NCBI GenBank assembly: GCA_019358875.1
Contig: JAHHIF010000022.1
Location: forward strand, 1 to 64,000
Direction: 5' to 3'
DNA from: Symplocastrum torsivum CPER-KK1
GTDB taxonomy: Bacteria > Cyanobacteriota > Cyanobacteriia > Cyanobacteriales > Coleofasciculaceae
Length of the DNA: 64,000 nucleotides
Position 1 is the first letter of the stretch; the number at the start of each line of letters is the position of its first letter. A model generated the notes under the pieces. That model saw nothing but the letters and a program-made list of their open reading frames with translations. It had not been told where the DNA came from and searched no databases. Made by a program: the position numbers and the translations under genes. Shown one piece after another: positions 48,375-58,112 of this stretch.

Positions 48375-50012
48375 ATGACCAATCAACGCCCAGTGGCATC
48401 CGATTCCGAGGATGACCGATTAACCTGTTTTCCCTATGGTGTCGGTCATAGCGAGGAAGGAGTTTGTTTGCTAGTGCAGATGGGACCACACCGTGTCCTC
48501 CTTGACTGTGGGCTAACTGATATTAATGCTCTACAAGCCGAAGGCAATCCACCAGCCGATTTAGTACTCTGTAGCCACGCTCATGCTGATCATGCTCAGG
48601 GGTTACTGGCTCTTCATGAAGCTTTCCCACAGTTGCCAGTCTATGCTAGCGAGGTGACAACTCAGTTGTTGCCACTAAATTGGCAGGAGTTTGCCCCGGA
48701 GGAAATCCCGAAATTTTGTCATGCTTTGCCTTGGCGATCGCCTGTTGAATTCCGTGAGGGACTGAGTGCGGAATTGTTTCCTGCTGGACATCTGCCTGGA
48801 GCAGCGGCGTTGTTACTGACTTATACCACTCCCCGTCGTAGCTATCGCCTACTTTATACGGGTGACTTTTTCCTATCTAATTCACGGCTAGTTGAGGGAT
48901 TGTCCGTTGAATCTCTTAGAGGCATTCAGCTAGATGTCCTAATTGTTGAAGGCAGTTACGGTACAGCGCGACATCCTCACCGACGGCAGCAAGAAAATCA
49001 GTTAGTGGAGCGTATCGGAAAAGCGATCGCACAGCAAAATTCCGTTCTACTACCAGTTCCCACTTTGGGTTTGGGTCAAGAAATTCTCATGCTCCTGCGG
49101 AGTCATCACCACTTTACTGGGCGTAACTTAGATATTTGGGTGGATGGCAGCGTTGCCACGGGTTGTGATGCTTATTTGGAACTTTTGCCTCACTTCCCTA
49201 CCTCAGTTCAAAATTTTGCCCGCCATCAACCCTTGTTTTGGGATGAGCGGGTGCGTCCGCGTGTGCGTCGGCTAGATTCAGAGCAGCGAAATTCTCTGGG
49301 TTCGTCTCCCTGTATTATCCTCACAGATGAAATGGCTGATTTGAGTAAATACAGCGCCATAAGCTCTGGTTCACTTGTTATATTAAGACCCGAACAACCC
49401 AGATATTCTCTAAAAACTGATGATTCTGAACTAAAAAGTAGTGAAACTTACCTTCTCGCCCAACATGGCGATCGCTTAGGAACGACTCAGCTAATTCATA
49501 ATCTCCGTCCGCAGCACGTTGTTTTTGTCCACGGTTCTCCAACCTACCTATCTGACTTAACTGGCTTGGAAGAGCTACAAAATCGCTACCAACTCCATTC
49601 GCCCTCAGCAGGAACATTGGTAGAACTCCCAATTGGGGAGATGTTTGTCCAACCCGCACCACCATCCGATTCCAACTATGAAGGTGAGTTGAACGAACTA
49701 GGAACGGTTGTAACGATCACTCTACCCGACGCGATCGCTGCTGACCCTCGTTGGCAAAATTTTGCTGACACTGGCTTAGTGGAAGCTCGATGGCAGGGAG
49801 AAGACTTGGTGTTACGGGGATTGTCGCAACGAGAATTGCTCAGCCAGGGTAGCAATGCCAAAGTCCCAATAAATATCGACTGCTGTGGCAACTGCCGCTT
49901 TCAACGCGGTCAACGCTGCTGGAACCCCGCTTCTCCCTTGTATGGTTTTAAGGTGACACCAGAAGGTTATTGTCCTGTCTTTGAACAAGCTGAATCCCCA
50001 CCAGAAAATTAA
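48375..50012 (+). CDS. MBL-fold metallo-hydrolase, beta-CASP/RNase-like
   Basis: 545 aa. Metal site: HRVLLDCGLTDINAL and LVLCSHAHADHAQGLLALHE (HxHxDH, ~70), then FPAGHLPGAAALLLTY (His ~139) and YTGDFFLSNSRL (Asp ~163). The insert ~190-380 contains LIVEGSYGTARH and LLPVPTLGLGQEILMLLRSH, consistent with a beta-CASP-like domain of nucleases such as CPSF-73-like proteins, and HVVFVHGSPTYL carries a further His. The last ~45 residues hold a Cys-rich end, CCGNCRFQRGQRCW then GYCPVF, a probable metal-binding knuckle outside the usual fold. It may process RNA; the substrate is unknown. Preceded by a 150-bp gap after the small membrane protein. Confidence 0.88.
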   Translation: MTNQRPVASDSEDDRLTCFPYGVGHSEEGVCLLVQMGPHRVLLDCGLTDINALQAEGNPPADLVLCSHAHADHAQGLLALHEAFPQLPVYASEVTTQLLPLNWQEFAPEEIPKFCHALPWRSPVEFREGLSAELFPAGHLPGAAALLLTYTTPRRSYRLLYTGDFFLSNSRLVEGLSVESLRGIQLDVLIVEGSYGTARHPHRRQQENQLVERIGKAIAQQNSVLLPVPTLGLGQEILMLLRSHHHFTGRNLDIWVDGSVATGCDAYLELLPHFPTSVQNFARHQPLFWDERVRPRVRRLDSEQRNSLGSSPCIILTDEMADLSKYSAISSGSLVILRPEQPRYSLKTDDSELKSSETYLLAQHGDRLGTTQLIHNLRPQHVVFVHGSPTYLSDLTGLEELQNRYQLHSPSAGTLVELPIGEMFVQPAPPSDSNYEGELNELGTVVTITLPDAIAADPRWQNFADTGLVEARWQGEDLVLRGLSQRELLSQGSNAKVPINIDCCGNCRFQRGQRCWNPASPLYGFKVTPEGYCPVFEQAESPPEN

Positions 50013-50126
50013 GCGTGTACCGCAATAGTTACTGTACATACCAGATAGCTATCAGCTAAGTGATCAGTTGTCAGAATTCTTCTCCAACAACTAACCACTA
50101 ACAACCAACAACAAACTTAACTCAGC

Positions 50127-50438
50127 TTAGTCTTGATTCAAATCTTGGGAGCGTGGATGAATTTGTTCGGCTTCGGGGCAGTCATCAGACACTAAGGGTT
50201 CGGCATGTCCTCTGGGTACAGAAGCGAGTTTCTGAGTCACGGAACCGATACTTTCCAGACGAACCATTTCTTCCCAAGAACTCAGTTCGTCTTCTTCATC
50301 AGTTTCATAACGGATTGTCACTAGATCTCCTTCTATATCAACAATGCGGGCGCGTTCAATCCAACGTTGCTGATCCCGCAAGAAAACACACACCTCACGA
50401 CCATCGCAACAAAGTTGATAAATCTTGCGGTGTAGCAT
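50127..50438 (-). CDS. Small conserved cyanobacterial protein (DUF6679-like)
   Basis: 103 aa from the ATG at 50438, giving MLHRKIYQLCCDGREVCVFL at the start, preceded by AGGAG with a 9-nt spacer. The body reads WIERARIVDIEGDLVTIRYE, then EEDELSSWEEMVRLESIGSV, i.e. a compact beta-rich, acidic domain with a polar tail. I recall this as a cyanobacteria-specific hypothetical family, perhaps DUF6679; function unknown. The frame is open upstream to 50687 (83 more residues, also protein-like: PLTRKNHTQLTPRQVHKE), so an extended form cannot be excluded. Confidence 0.7.
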   Translation of the reverse strand: MLHRKIYQLCCDGREVCVFLRDQQRWIERARIVDIEGDLVTIRYETDEEDELSSWEEMVRLESIGSVTQKLASVPRGHAEPLVSDDCPEAEQIHPRSQDLNQD

Positions 50439-51206
50439 ATTTGGGTTCTCCTGAGCAGATAACTCTTCCAATACTTGTGAAACCAGTTGTTCCTTTTCCA
50501 AGAACACGGCTTCCTTGTGAACTTGACGTGGGGTTAACTGGGTGTGATTCTTCCGCGTCAAAGGAAAGACACCGCCATGATGTTCCGCTTTAACGCTTAA
50601 AAGTTTATCTTGCATCCAGCAGCAATCTTGAGAGTAAATTGACAGTACCTTCAACGGTAGAAAGCAACCTTTTACATCCTCATACAAGTGCGTAGATAGT
50701 CAATAAAACTCGGAGCAAGGCAATGGTGGAGAGCAATTTGCCCTGTGAGCAGATGAGGGACTTTGGGTAATCGATGCATCGGCAGAGGGCCGAAGCGGGT
50801 GAAGGCATAAATGAATTCCGCCATTGCGACTAGCGCATCTCTTTACCAGGGCGACAATCCTGGTCTACTGGTTAGGATGTGGGTGCCTGAAGTTCCAGAC
50901 ATTGCTATTGTGACATACTCCTTGCTTTAACGGCTGAGGGCAAGGGTAGAGAATATGTAATTTACATTGTCACAGTTTACTACCCTTAAGAACAGGATAG
51001 TGTTTATCTTTAGCAAATTTGGTTACTTACGGGCGTGTCAATTTTTTTCTCAACGTCACACTTTTTGAAATCCCTGTAATGTCATCAACGCTACAGTTTT
51101 CTTTAGACAACCCAGCACGCAGGGTAAACAGAGGCTTTTGCGCTTACGAAGTGCGAACAAGGGGCGCTACTGAATAGGACTTATCTCTAAAATTTTGTTA
51201 CGGGTG
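50439..51206. other. Intergenic region between two small genes
   Basis: About 770 bp. The first 250 bp may encode an N-terminal extension of the preceding small gene. A CCAGG-GCGACAAT-CCTGG hairpin lies near 50847-50864. The rest shows no recognised gene; 50990-51150 is A/T-rich. Confidence 0.4.
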
Positions 51207-51473
51207 TCAACGACCACTAGGCATTAATTGGCTTATTGCGCTAGTGTTACGCGCTTCTCGCTCAATCTGACCTGAATTAACAGCCTCATAGAGGACTGTC
51301 AGAGCTTCTAAGTCTGATGCTTCATAGCCCTTCATTTCGAGAACCTGGCGAATTAAGCCTTCAGAAGCCACACTAAGGCAACCTGTTCTAAAAGCTGACT
51401 CTACGAGCGTGCGAATCATGAAACCAGCGCGTTGATATAAGGGATTTATACTAATCTCCAATATTTCCGGCAT
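51207..51473 (-). CDS. Small conserved-looking protein next to a CRP-type site
   Basis: 88 aa from the ATG at 51473 (MPEILEISINPLYQRAGFMI); a TTG at 51497 would add eight residues. It is predicted all-helical: LVESAFRTGCLSVASEGLIR, QVLEMKGYEASDLEALTVLY. No membrane segment, cysteine cluster or enzyme motif; I do not know the family. Its main interest is the perfect cAMP-receptor-protein-type palindrome centred about 60 bp upstream of the ATG. Confidence 0.65.
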   Translation of the reverse strand: MPEILEISINPLYQRAGFMIRTLVESAFRTGCLSVASEGLIRQVLEMKGYEASDLEALTVLYEAVNSGQIEREARNTSAISQLMPSGR

Positions 51474-51524
51474 CTGGAAATTGATTTGTGTCAGCAAATT
51501 GTTGTGATTTTTAACACTTATTAT

Positions 51525-51540
51525 TGTGACTTAGGTCACA
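51525..51540. promoter_or_regulatory. Perfect CRP-type binding site (TGTGA-N6-TCACA)
   Basis: TGTGACTTAGGTCACA: both arms are exact matches to the cAMP receptor protein consensus as used by cyanobacterial SyCRP1-type regulators. It lies 28-52 bp upstream of the possible start codons of the small minus-strand gene and about 330 bp before the epimerase-like gene. I found no second perfect copy between genes in the window. Confidence 0.7.
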
Positions 51541-51867
51541 CTTATGGAAAGGAGTAGTTGTTTGTCTCGCCCATAGGTGGTTTTGAGCTATTGCAACCAA
51601 TGTGAAAGCTGAGACTTCGACTGGTATAGCAAAAGGCTCTTATGCACAGGGCAGAGGGCAGAAGGGTTTTTACTACTATGTGGTCGTTTGGGTTTTTAAA
51701 TCTTTCCTAACCTTTATGGCTACAGCTATAGTTCTACGGTTGTTCCTACTAGCGTAGAAACCTAAGTGTTAAGCCTTCATAAACAGAGCAGTGGTTTTTC
51801 AACAAGAGTTTGTTAAAGTTCTGGTGCGAAGACTAAATTGTTAACCCTTGACGAGGTAAAAATACCT

Positions 51868-52737
51868 GTGTTTGTGATCGCTCGAAAGCAGCAACAATAC
51901 GAAACCTACATACTCACTGACGAAAACGCTCAGTCTCGTCTGGAAGTCGTTCCGGAACGCGGCGGCATTATCACAAGCTGGAGTCTCCAAAGCCAAGATA
52001 TTCTCTATCTTGATGGCGATCGCTTTGCGGACTCTAGCTTGAGCGTTCGGGGCGGCATCCCTATCCTCTTCCCCATCTGCGGCAACTTACCCGATAACAC
52101 TTACACTCACAACGGCAAACAATACACGCTTAAACAGCATGGCTTTGCTCGTGACTTACCTTGGGAAGTCACCGAGCAAATAACTAATGACCTCGTAAGC
52201 CTTACCCTTGTCCTCAATAGCAACAACCAAACTCGTGCTGTTTATCCCTTCGACTTCCAAGTAGCCTTTACCTACGAACTCAAGGGCAATACCTTAGAAA
52301 TTCGGCAACGCTACACAAACCACTCAGCTGAGCCGATGCCCTTCTCGACGGGTCTTCATCCCTACTTCTTTACCTCTGACAAGACCCGATTAGAGTTTGA
52401 TATCCCTGCCTCCAAGTATCAAAATCAGACTACCAAAGAAGTCCATCCCTTCCCCGGCAGCTTTGATTTGAGCCAAGATGAGATTGATGTTGCGTTTCGT
52501 CAAGTTAGCGCTAATTTTACAAGTGCTACGGATACGGGACGAGGGTTCAAAGTCACACTCAGTTACAGCGACCTGTACTCTACCCTCGTTTTCTGGACTG
52601 TTAAGGGTAAAGACTACTACTGCCTAGAACCCTGGAGCGCTCCTCGAAACTCTCTCAACACGGGAGAGCATCTCACCGAACTGTCACCTGGAGCCAGTTG
52701 TGAGGCATCTGTTCACCTGAATGTGACTTTTTTTTGA
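51868..52737 (+). CDS. Aldose-1-epimerase-like (galactose mutarotase fold) protein
   Basis: 289 aa from the GTG at 51868 (VFVIARKQQQYETYILTD), where a GAGG element lies about 11 nt upstream; the frame is open to a TTG at 51838 (10 more residues). Contains RLEVVPERGGIITSW, LYLDGDRFADSSLSVRGGIP, FPICGNLPDNTYTHNGKQ, QHGFARDLPWEV and PFSTGLHPYFFTSD (catalytic His of LHPYF near 170), the pattern of D-hexose-6-phosphate or aldose epimerases. Catalyses interconversion of sugar anomers; the sugar is unknown. A tRNA-Lys gene follows 70 bp later. Confidence 0.88.
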   Translation: MFVIARKQQQYETYILTDENAQSRLEVVPERGGIITSWSLQSQDILYLDGDRFADSSLSVRGGIPILFPICGNLPDNTYTHNGKQYTLKQHGFARDLPWEVTEQITNDLVSLTLVLNSNNQTRAVYPFDFQVAFTYELKGNTLEIRQRYTNHSAEPMPFSTGLHPYFFTSDKTRLEFDIPASKYQNQTTKEVHPFPGSFDLSQDEIDVAFRQVSANFTSATDTGRGFKVTLSYSDLYSTLVFWTVKGKDYYCLEPWSAPRNSLNTGEHLTELSPGASCEASVHLNVTFF

Positions 52738-52807
52738 AACGTTGGTTACATTTTCGATTTATTTGTGGTAACTTAGAAAACGGTGGATTTATTGAGTTCA
52801 CCTCTTC

Positions 52808-52879
<72 letters not shown>

Positions 52880-53043
52880 TACAAGTCATAGCAAACGATT
52901 ATTAGACCTATAAAAGAGGCTTATCTCAAAATCAATAGAGATAATTTCCTATAAATCGAAAAATATCTTAAGATTATCCTAAGAATTAAACTTGTCTAGA
53001 AATAACTAGCTGACAACTAAACCAAAAGTTAGGAGGACTATTT

Positions 53044-54123
53044 ATGGCGCTCGTACCTATGCGGCTGCTGCTGGAACACGCGGCTGAAAACGGCTACGGC
53101 ATTCCAGCATATAACGTCAACAACATGGAGCAGATCCTGTCAATTATGCAGGCTGCGGAAGAAGCAAATAGCCCAGTGATCTTACAAGCTTCTCGTGGTG
53201 CCCGCAGCTACGCAGGCGAATATTTCTTGCGCCATCTGGTTCTGGCGGCGGTAGAAACCTACCCTCATATCCCGATTGCCATGCACCAAGACCACGGCAA
53301 TAGTCCATCGACTTGCTACTCAGCAATTCGCCACGGTTTTACTAGCGTCATGATGGACGGCTCTTTGGAAGCGGATGCCAAGACTCCATCTAGCTACGAA
53401 TACAACGTTGAAGTCACTCGTAAAGTTGTAGAAGTCGCTCATGCAGTCGGCGTTAGTGTCGAAGGCGAACTAGGATGCTTGGGTTCTCTGGAAACTGGCG
53501 CTGGGGAAGCGGAAGATGGTCACGGTTTTGAAGGTACTCTCTCTCACGACCAACTGTTGACCGACCCTGATGAAGCCGTTGACTTCGTTGAACAGACTGG
53601 TGTAGATGCCCTCGCTGTTGCGATTGGCACTAGCCACGGCGCTTACAAGTTCACCCGCAAACCCACGGGTGAAATTCTCGCTATTAGCCGGATTGAGGAA
53701 ATTCATCGCCGCCTGCCTAACACCCACTTGGTGATGCATGGTTCCTCCTCTGTGCCAGAAGACTTGCTTGCCCTCATCAACCAGTACGGCGGTAGCATTC
53801 CTGAAACCTACGGCGTGCCTGTTGAAGAAATTCAAAAAGGCATTAAGAGTGGTGTCCGTAAGGTCAACATCGACACAGATAACCGCTTGGCTATCACGGC
53901 TGCAATCCGTGAAGCCGCTGCGAAAGATCCATCTAACTTTGACCCACGTCACTTCATGAAGCCTTCTATCAAGTACATGAAGAATGTTTGCTTAGAGCGT
54001 TATCAGCAGTTTGGCACGGCTGGCAATGCAAGCAAGATTAAGCAGATGACTCTGGATGACTATGCGGCTAAGTATGCCAAAGGTGAATTAACTGCTGCTA
54101 CGAAAAAAGCTGTAACAGCTTAA
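53044..54123 (+). CDS. fba: Fructose-bisphosphate aldolase, class II
   Basis: 359 aa. Zinc-dependent aldolase for the Calvin cycle and glycolysis. Metal and active-site motifs are in order: [13 protein letters not shown] (~19), [20 protein letters not shown] (~79, catalytic Asp and Zn His), [32 protein letters not shown] (Zn His) and [13 protein letters not shown]. The ATG at 53044 follows AGGAGG at 53031-53036. Strong expression is likely. A good terminator follows at 54170. Confidence 0.97.
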   Translation: MALVPMRLLLEHAAENGYGIPAYNVNNMEQILSIMQAAEEANSPVILQASRGARSYAGEYFLRHLVLAAVETYPHIPIAMHQDHGNSPSTCYSAIRHGFTSVMMDGSLEADAKTPSSYEYNVEVTRKVVEVAHAVGVSVEGELGCLGSLETGAGEAEDGHGFEGTLSHDQLLTDPDEAVDFVEQTGVDALAVAIGTSHGAYKFTRKPTGEILAISRIEEIHRRLPNTHLVMHGSSSVPEDLLALINQYGGSIPETYGVPVEEIQKGIKSGVRKVNIDTDNRLAITAAIREAAAKDPSNFDPRHFMKPSIKYMKNVCLERYQQFGTAGNASKIKQMTLDDYAAKYAKGELTAATKKAVTA

Positions 54124-54169
54124 TTTCTTGACTTGTAAGCCAACAAGCTAATTTGTATTGATGATTTGT

Positions 54170-54203
54170 TTGGGTAGCTTTGACAGCTACCCAATTTTTA
54201 TTT
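54170..54203 (+). terminator. Rho-independent terminator of fba
   Basis: TTGGGTAGCT (54170-54179), loop TTGAC, AGCTACCCAA (54185-54194), then TTTTTATTT: a 10-bp stem followed by a T-run, 47 bp after the fba stop. Confidence 0.9.
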
Positions 54204-54743
54204 CTTCTCTAGTAAAGTTTTAAAGCCTGTCTAGGGGCGATCGCTTATTTTGTTTGATAGTGATATTAAGCGATCACGCTTGAAATCTACTATTGCCAGC
54301 CAACGGTTAAAGAGTAGACTTGGATTCCAAGAAGAATGCTTCTAAAACTAGACAATAAAATCGGTTATTTGCAATACACAACTGCTTAATCTCAATGGCA
54401 ATACTCTACAATCCACGGCTAATGCCTTTAGGCAGATGATTGTCTCTGACCAAAGTAGTAAGCTTCAAATTAAGCAAGTCTAAGGTAACGAGGGCATTGC
54501 TAACGATAGGACAACAAGCTCTTAGTGCAGAAGCTCTGAGGGCTTTTTTATTTGAATTGCACAAGCTAAACCAAAAGTTTACCCCTGCATTGAACAGGGG
54601 TGAAGCCAACTAATAGGACAGCAAGCTCTTGTCTAAGAGTAGAAGCTTTTATAGGGCTGATCTCCTACCATACGACCTATGTCCAATTACATACTTTAGG
54701 ACTTACGCAAAATTATCCATCAAACGCTAGATGTAGTACTCCA
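54204..54743. other. Convergent intergenic region with short repeats
   Basis: About 540 bp between the fba terminator and the aspS stop. HIP1-like octamers at about 54239; no gene. A repeat/hairpin block is listed separately. Confidence 0.5.
54478..54665. repeat. Imperfect direct repeats with hairpins, possible transposon remnant
   Basis: TAGGACAACAAGCTCTT (54507-54523) and TAGGACAGCAAGCTCTT (54614-54630) are near-identical 17-mers followed by similar AGAAGCT...AGGGCT sequence. Between them ACCCCTG-CATTGAA-CAGGGGT (54581-54601) makes a 7-bp hairpin. In the second copy CTCTT-GTCT-AAGAG also folds. This looks like a decayed mobile or MITE-type element; no transposase is present. Confidence 0.5.
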
Positions 54744-56537
54744 TTATTCCTTTTCCTTTGGCTTGTAAGTAGAAGCAACGTGTAAGTCCTTCAACTGCTT
54801 GAGATCAACAGCCGCCGGAGCATCGGTCAAGAGACAGCGTGCTTGTTGCGTCTTCGGGAAAGCAATTACATCCCGAATTGACTCTTCGCCAGCAAGCAAC
54901 ATCACTAATCGGTCTAAGCCGAAGGCAAGCCCACCGTGGGGCGGTGTCCCGTACTCAAATGCCTCAAGCAGAAACCCGAACTTGTCGTAAGCTTCTTCCG
55001 GAGATAAGCCAATTGTTTCAAAAACTTGTTGCTGTAGTTCGGGTTTGAAAATTCGTAAACTACCCCCTCCAACTTCTAAACCGTTAAAAACTAAGTCGTA
55101 AGCTTGCGCTCGTGCCGTTTTCAGATCATTCAAATCATCGGGGTGAGGAGCTGTAAATGGGTGATGCAGTGCCTCTAGTCGCTTTTCCTCAGCATTCCAC
55201 TCAAACATTGGGAAATCGGTCACCCAGAGTAAGTTAATCTTATTTGGGTCAATTAGCCCCAATTCACGACCAATCACGCCGCGCAGTCGGTCTAGGGTTT
55301 TGTTAACAACGTCTGTAGGTCCTGCACCAAAGAGCAAGAGATGACCGGGTTTTGCCCCTGTGCGCTCTAGTAATTCCTGTTTTTGGGCTTCTGTTAGGTT
55401 GTCCTTAATTGCCCCAATCGTGTCGATTTCACCATCATCACGCACTCGAATGTAAGCAACACCCTTAGCACCCGCTTCACTGGCTTCTTTGAATAAGTCG
55501 CCACCTGGCTTTATCCGCACATTGGAAATGACATCATTTCCACCAGGGATTGGTAGAACTTTGACGGTACCACCAGCCGCAACAGCACCGGAGAAGACTT
55601 TGAAGCCAGAATCTTTTAGTAAATCAGAAACATTGACAAGTTCTAAAGCAAAGCGCGTGTCTGGTTTATCACTGCCGTAGCGTTCCATTGCTTCGGCGTA
55701 GGTGAGGCGAGGGAAGGGGCGTGAGATGTCAATGCCCTTGAGGGTTTTGAATATGTGACAGACTAACCCTTCATTTAGCTGGAGAATTTCCTCTTGAGAC
55801 ATGAAGCTCATTTCCATGTCTAGTTGAGTAAATTCTGGCTGCCTTTCGGCACGTAAGTCTTCATCCCGGAAGCAACGGACAATTTGATAGTAGCGGTCAA
55901 CTCCAGATACCATTAGCAATTGCTTGAAGAGTTGCGGGGATTGGGGCAAGGCGTACCACTGACCCGGATTGACACGAGAAGGGACAAGGTAGTCTCTGGC
56001 TCCTTCAGGGGTGGAGCGAGTGAGAACTGGCGTTTCGACTTCGATGAAGTTTTGCTCATCTTCCAAGTAACGGCGGATTGCTTTGACGACTTGGTGACGC
56101 AGTTGGAGGTTTTTGCTCATGCGATCGCGTCTCAAATCCAAGTACCGATACTTCAGGCGCAATTCTTCCCGCACTGGCTCTGTATCAGCGGTTGAAACTT
56201 GGAACGGTAGCTGCTTACGGACGCTATTGAGTAGCTCAATTTTGTCAGCGTAAACTTCGACTTCCCCAGTCGGGAGTTTAGGATTTAGTGAATCATCTGG
56301 ACGCGCCGTGACTCGCCCCGTCACTTTCACTACATATTCATTCCGGAGGGTTTCGGCATCATTGTAGGACTCTGGAGTGCGCTGGGGGTCACTGACAATC
56401 TGAATAATGCCAGTGCGATCGCGTAAATCTAAAAAAATCACACCCCCATGGTCGCGGCGACGGTCTATCCATCCACACAGGGTAACGGTCTCTCCAATCT
56501 GTTCCTTTCTGACTTCGCCGCAATAATAAGTTCGCAT
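54744..56537 (-). CDS. aspS: Aspartyl-tRNA synthetase
   Basis: 597 aa, normal for the bacterial type with a GAD insert. Charges tRNA-Asp (and perhaps tRNA-Asn) with aspartate. N-terminal OB-fold anticodon domain (~1-105: [20 protein letters not shown]), class II motif 1 region ([20 protein letters not shown]), [15 protein letters not shown] and [20 protein letters not shown] (motif 2), the GAD domain (~310-420) and motif 3 [15 protein letters not shown] (~545). The ATG at 56537 starts MRTYYCGEV, the expected N-terminus. Convergent with fba. Confidence 0.97.
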   Translation of the reverse strand: MRTYYCGEVRKEQIGETVTLCGWIDRRRDHGGVIFLDLRDRTGIIQIVSDPQRTPESYNDAETLRNEYVVKVTGRVTARPDDSLNPKLPTGEVEVYADKIELLNSVRKQLPFQVSTADTEPVREELRLKYRYLDLRRDRMSKNLQLRHQVVKAIRRYLEDEQNFIEVETPVLTRSTPEGARDYLVPSRVNPGQWYALPQSPQLFKQLLMVSGVDRYYQIVRCFRDEDLRAERQPEFTQLDMEMSFMSQEEILQLNEGLVCHIFKTLKGIDISRPFPRLTYAEAMERYGSDKPDTRFALELVNVSDLLKDSGFKVFSGAVAAGGTVKVLPIPGGNDVISNVRIKPGGDLFKEASEAGAKGVAYIRVRDDGEIDTIGAIKDNLTEAQKQELLERTGAKPGHLLLFGAGPTDVVNKTLDRLRGVIGRELGLIDPNKINLLWVTDFPMFEWNAEEKRLEALHHPFTAPHPDDLNDLKTARAQAYDLVFNGLEVGGGSLRIFKPELQQQVFETIGLSPEEAYDKFGFLLEAFEYGTPPHGGLAFGLDRLVMLLAGEESIRDVIAFPKTQQARCLLTDAPAAVDLKQLKDLHVASTYKPKEKE

Positions 56538-56828
56538 AGTTGCAAAAACACTAACTTCGGCTTGAGGATAGGGAATGCGTAAGCATCAAGCCTGAAGTCT
56601 ATAATAAGCGCCATTCGGCTCACTCAGCAGAACAGAATGTAAGTCAATAGTTAAAGCTCAACCAAAAAGCTGGTTGAGCGATCGGTTATTAAACCACACA
56701 ATGTGCATGCAAGGTTTAATGTTGCTATTCCCTAGCTAATCATTGAAATTTCAGATTGCCTCTCCTGGGGTTTTCAGCACATCCAGCTCAGGTTCGGCTT
56801 ACTCAGATGCTGTGGTAGCCGTAGCCGC

Positions 56829-57005
56829 TTATGAACCTGCTTCAGATTTGTCAACGTCGCTAACGCTATATTCTTTTGAAGCTTCGTAGTCCACATCAAA
56901 ATCCACTTCTGGTACTTTCTCTTTCCCTTCAACCATATTCTGAGCGGCTAACTCAGCTTCCTGTACATCAGTTTGCTTGGGATCTGGTTTCAGTTCCTCA
57001 GACAT
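56829..57005 (-). CDS. Small acidic protein of unknown function
   Basis: 58 aa from the ATG at 57005 (MSEELKPDPKQTDVQEAELA), with a good AGGAG at 57012-57016. Very acidic, no Cys or Trp, probably disordered; tail KEYSVSDVDKSEAGS. I do not recognise it. It diverges from the OCP-like gene with ~220 bp between starts, so both may share control. Confidence 0.65.
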   Translation of the reverse strand: MSEELKPDPKQTDVQEAELAAQNMVEGKEKVPEVDFDVDYEASKEYSVSDVDKSEAGS

Positions 57006-57227
57006 ATTCAACTCCTAATTTGTATTTTTTATATTAGCGACGCTAATTCTATCAGTAGCGATCCCCATTGCCTTAGTGTCTTAAGGCATATCTTTAACCT
57101 CTTCAGGAACAAAGTTTCCTTCAATATTGCTCCGATAAAGCAAACTCTCTCTCTTGGAGGGCGATTTCAAATAGTAAACTTTGATACTCCTAAGCTTGAA
57201 CACATTTACTTGCTTTGGAGAAGAATT

Positions 57228-57758
57228 ATGAATACTCAAGAAAGTGGTAGCTCTTCAACTCGTTCCGGAGATACCAAAAAAGTAGTAGAAGCGTTTGAAG
57301 GGCTAGGCACAGATGAAAAACTAGCGCTACTCTACTATGCTTATGAAAAAATGGGCGATTCAATCACGCCAGCTGCTCCTACTGCCACGTTCCCAGAACT
57401 GGCTCCTCGCTTACTAGGCGGAGAATTTTATGATATGTCTGATGATGATCAGCTAGCTGTAATGCGAGAGATTGTTAACCGGGAAGATACAGAGCTATCT
57501 CGTGCCTATGGGGCATTGACCGAAAACAATCAACTCGTTGTTTGGTATGCCTGGGCTGTGGCGATGGGAGATACCGTAGTAGATATGCCAAGCGATTATC
57601 AAGCTACCCAAACCATCAACGATGCCCTATCCCAAATTGAAGGACTAGAATTTGAGGCACAAATCTCAATGTTGCGAGAGATAGTAGGAAATATGGGTCA
57701 TAGCGACGTCAAGTCGATTCCTACTCAGGCAGAAACAGGGAAGACGGCAAGCTTATAA
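57228..57758 (+). CDS. Orange carotenoid protein N-terminal-domain homologue (HCP-like)
   Basis: 176 aa from the ATG at 57228 (GGAG seven bases upstream); longer in-frame starts back to 56973 are unsupported. The protein matches the helical N-terminal domain of OCP over its length: LALLYYAYEKMGDSITPAAP corresponds to the OCP segment with Trp41 and Tyr44; NREDTELSRAYGALTENNQL, LVVWYAWAVAMG (OCP Trp110 is kept) and MLREIVGNMG (OCP Arg155 is kept) follow. The residue at the Trp41 position is Tyr; the Tyr44 equivalent is kept. There is no C-terminal NTF2-like domain. It may bind a carotenoid, as in helical carotenoid proteins, or have lost binding. Confidence 0.82.
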   Translation: MNTQESGSSSTRSGDTKKVVEAFEGLGTDEKLALLYYAYEKMGDSITPAAPTATFPELAPRLLGGEFYDMSDDDQLAVMREIVNREDTELSRAYGALTENNQLVVWYAWAVAMGDTVVDMPSDYQATQTINDALSQIEGLEFEAQISMLREIVGNMGHSDVKSIPTQAETGKTASL

Positions 57759-58112
57759 CATTGCGTGTGACGTTGCTCGTCCTTGCTGTGTTGAGGGGCA
57801 GCTAGGGGAAAATTACCCCTACAGTTCTATTCTTTTGGCGTGCAATGCCAAAAAGTTGCACATCAGATTCTTATAAATCGAAAGAACTACTTGAGAAGTA
57901 ATTAATTAGGGGTTGCTGTTTAAGCGCCCTGTAAAATACTCGTAGATAGGAAGAGGTGTGATACTTGGTTCCCTGAAAGAGCCTGGTTGAACACTCTTTT
58001 TTCTATGCAGGCTATTTTAAAGCTGTAGATTGTGAGGGTGGATGATGCGAGATCAGCTAATGCTCCCACACGATGAACAATAGGGGAGTGTCAAATCAGG
58101 AGGATATGAGTT
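57759..58112. other. Intergenic region before the roadblock gene
   Basis: About 355 bp. TAGGGG-AAAATTA-CCCCTA (57803-57821) is a short hairpin 45 bp after the OCP-like stop and may be its terminator, though the T-run is poor. No gene seen. Confidence 0.5.

Noticed and set aside
56973-57227. 85-codon N-terminal extension of the OCP-like protein
   Set aside because: It overlaps the divergent small gene, reads like non-coding DNA and does not match OCP; the ATG at 57228 has a ribosome-binding site.
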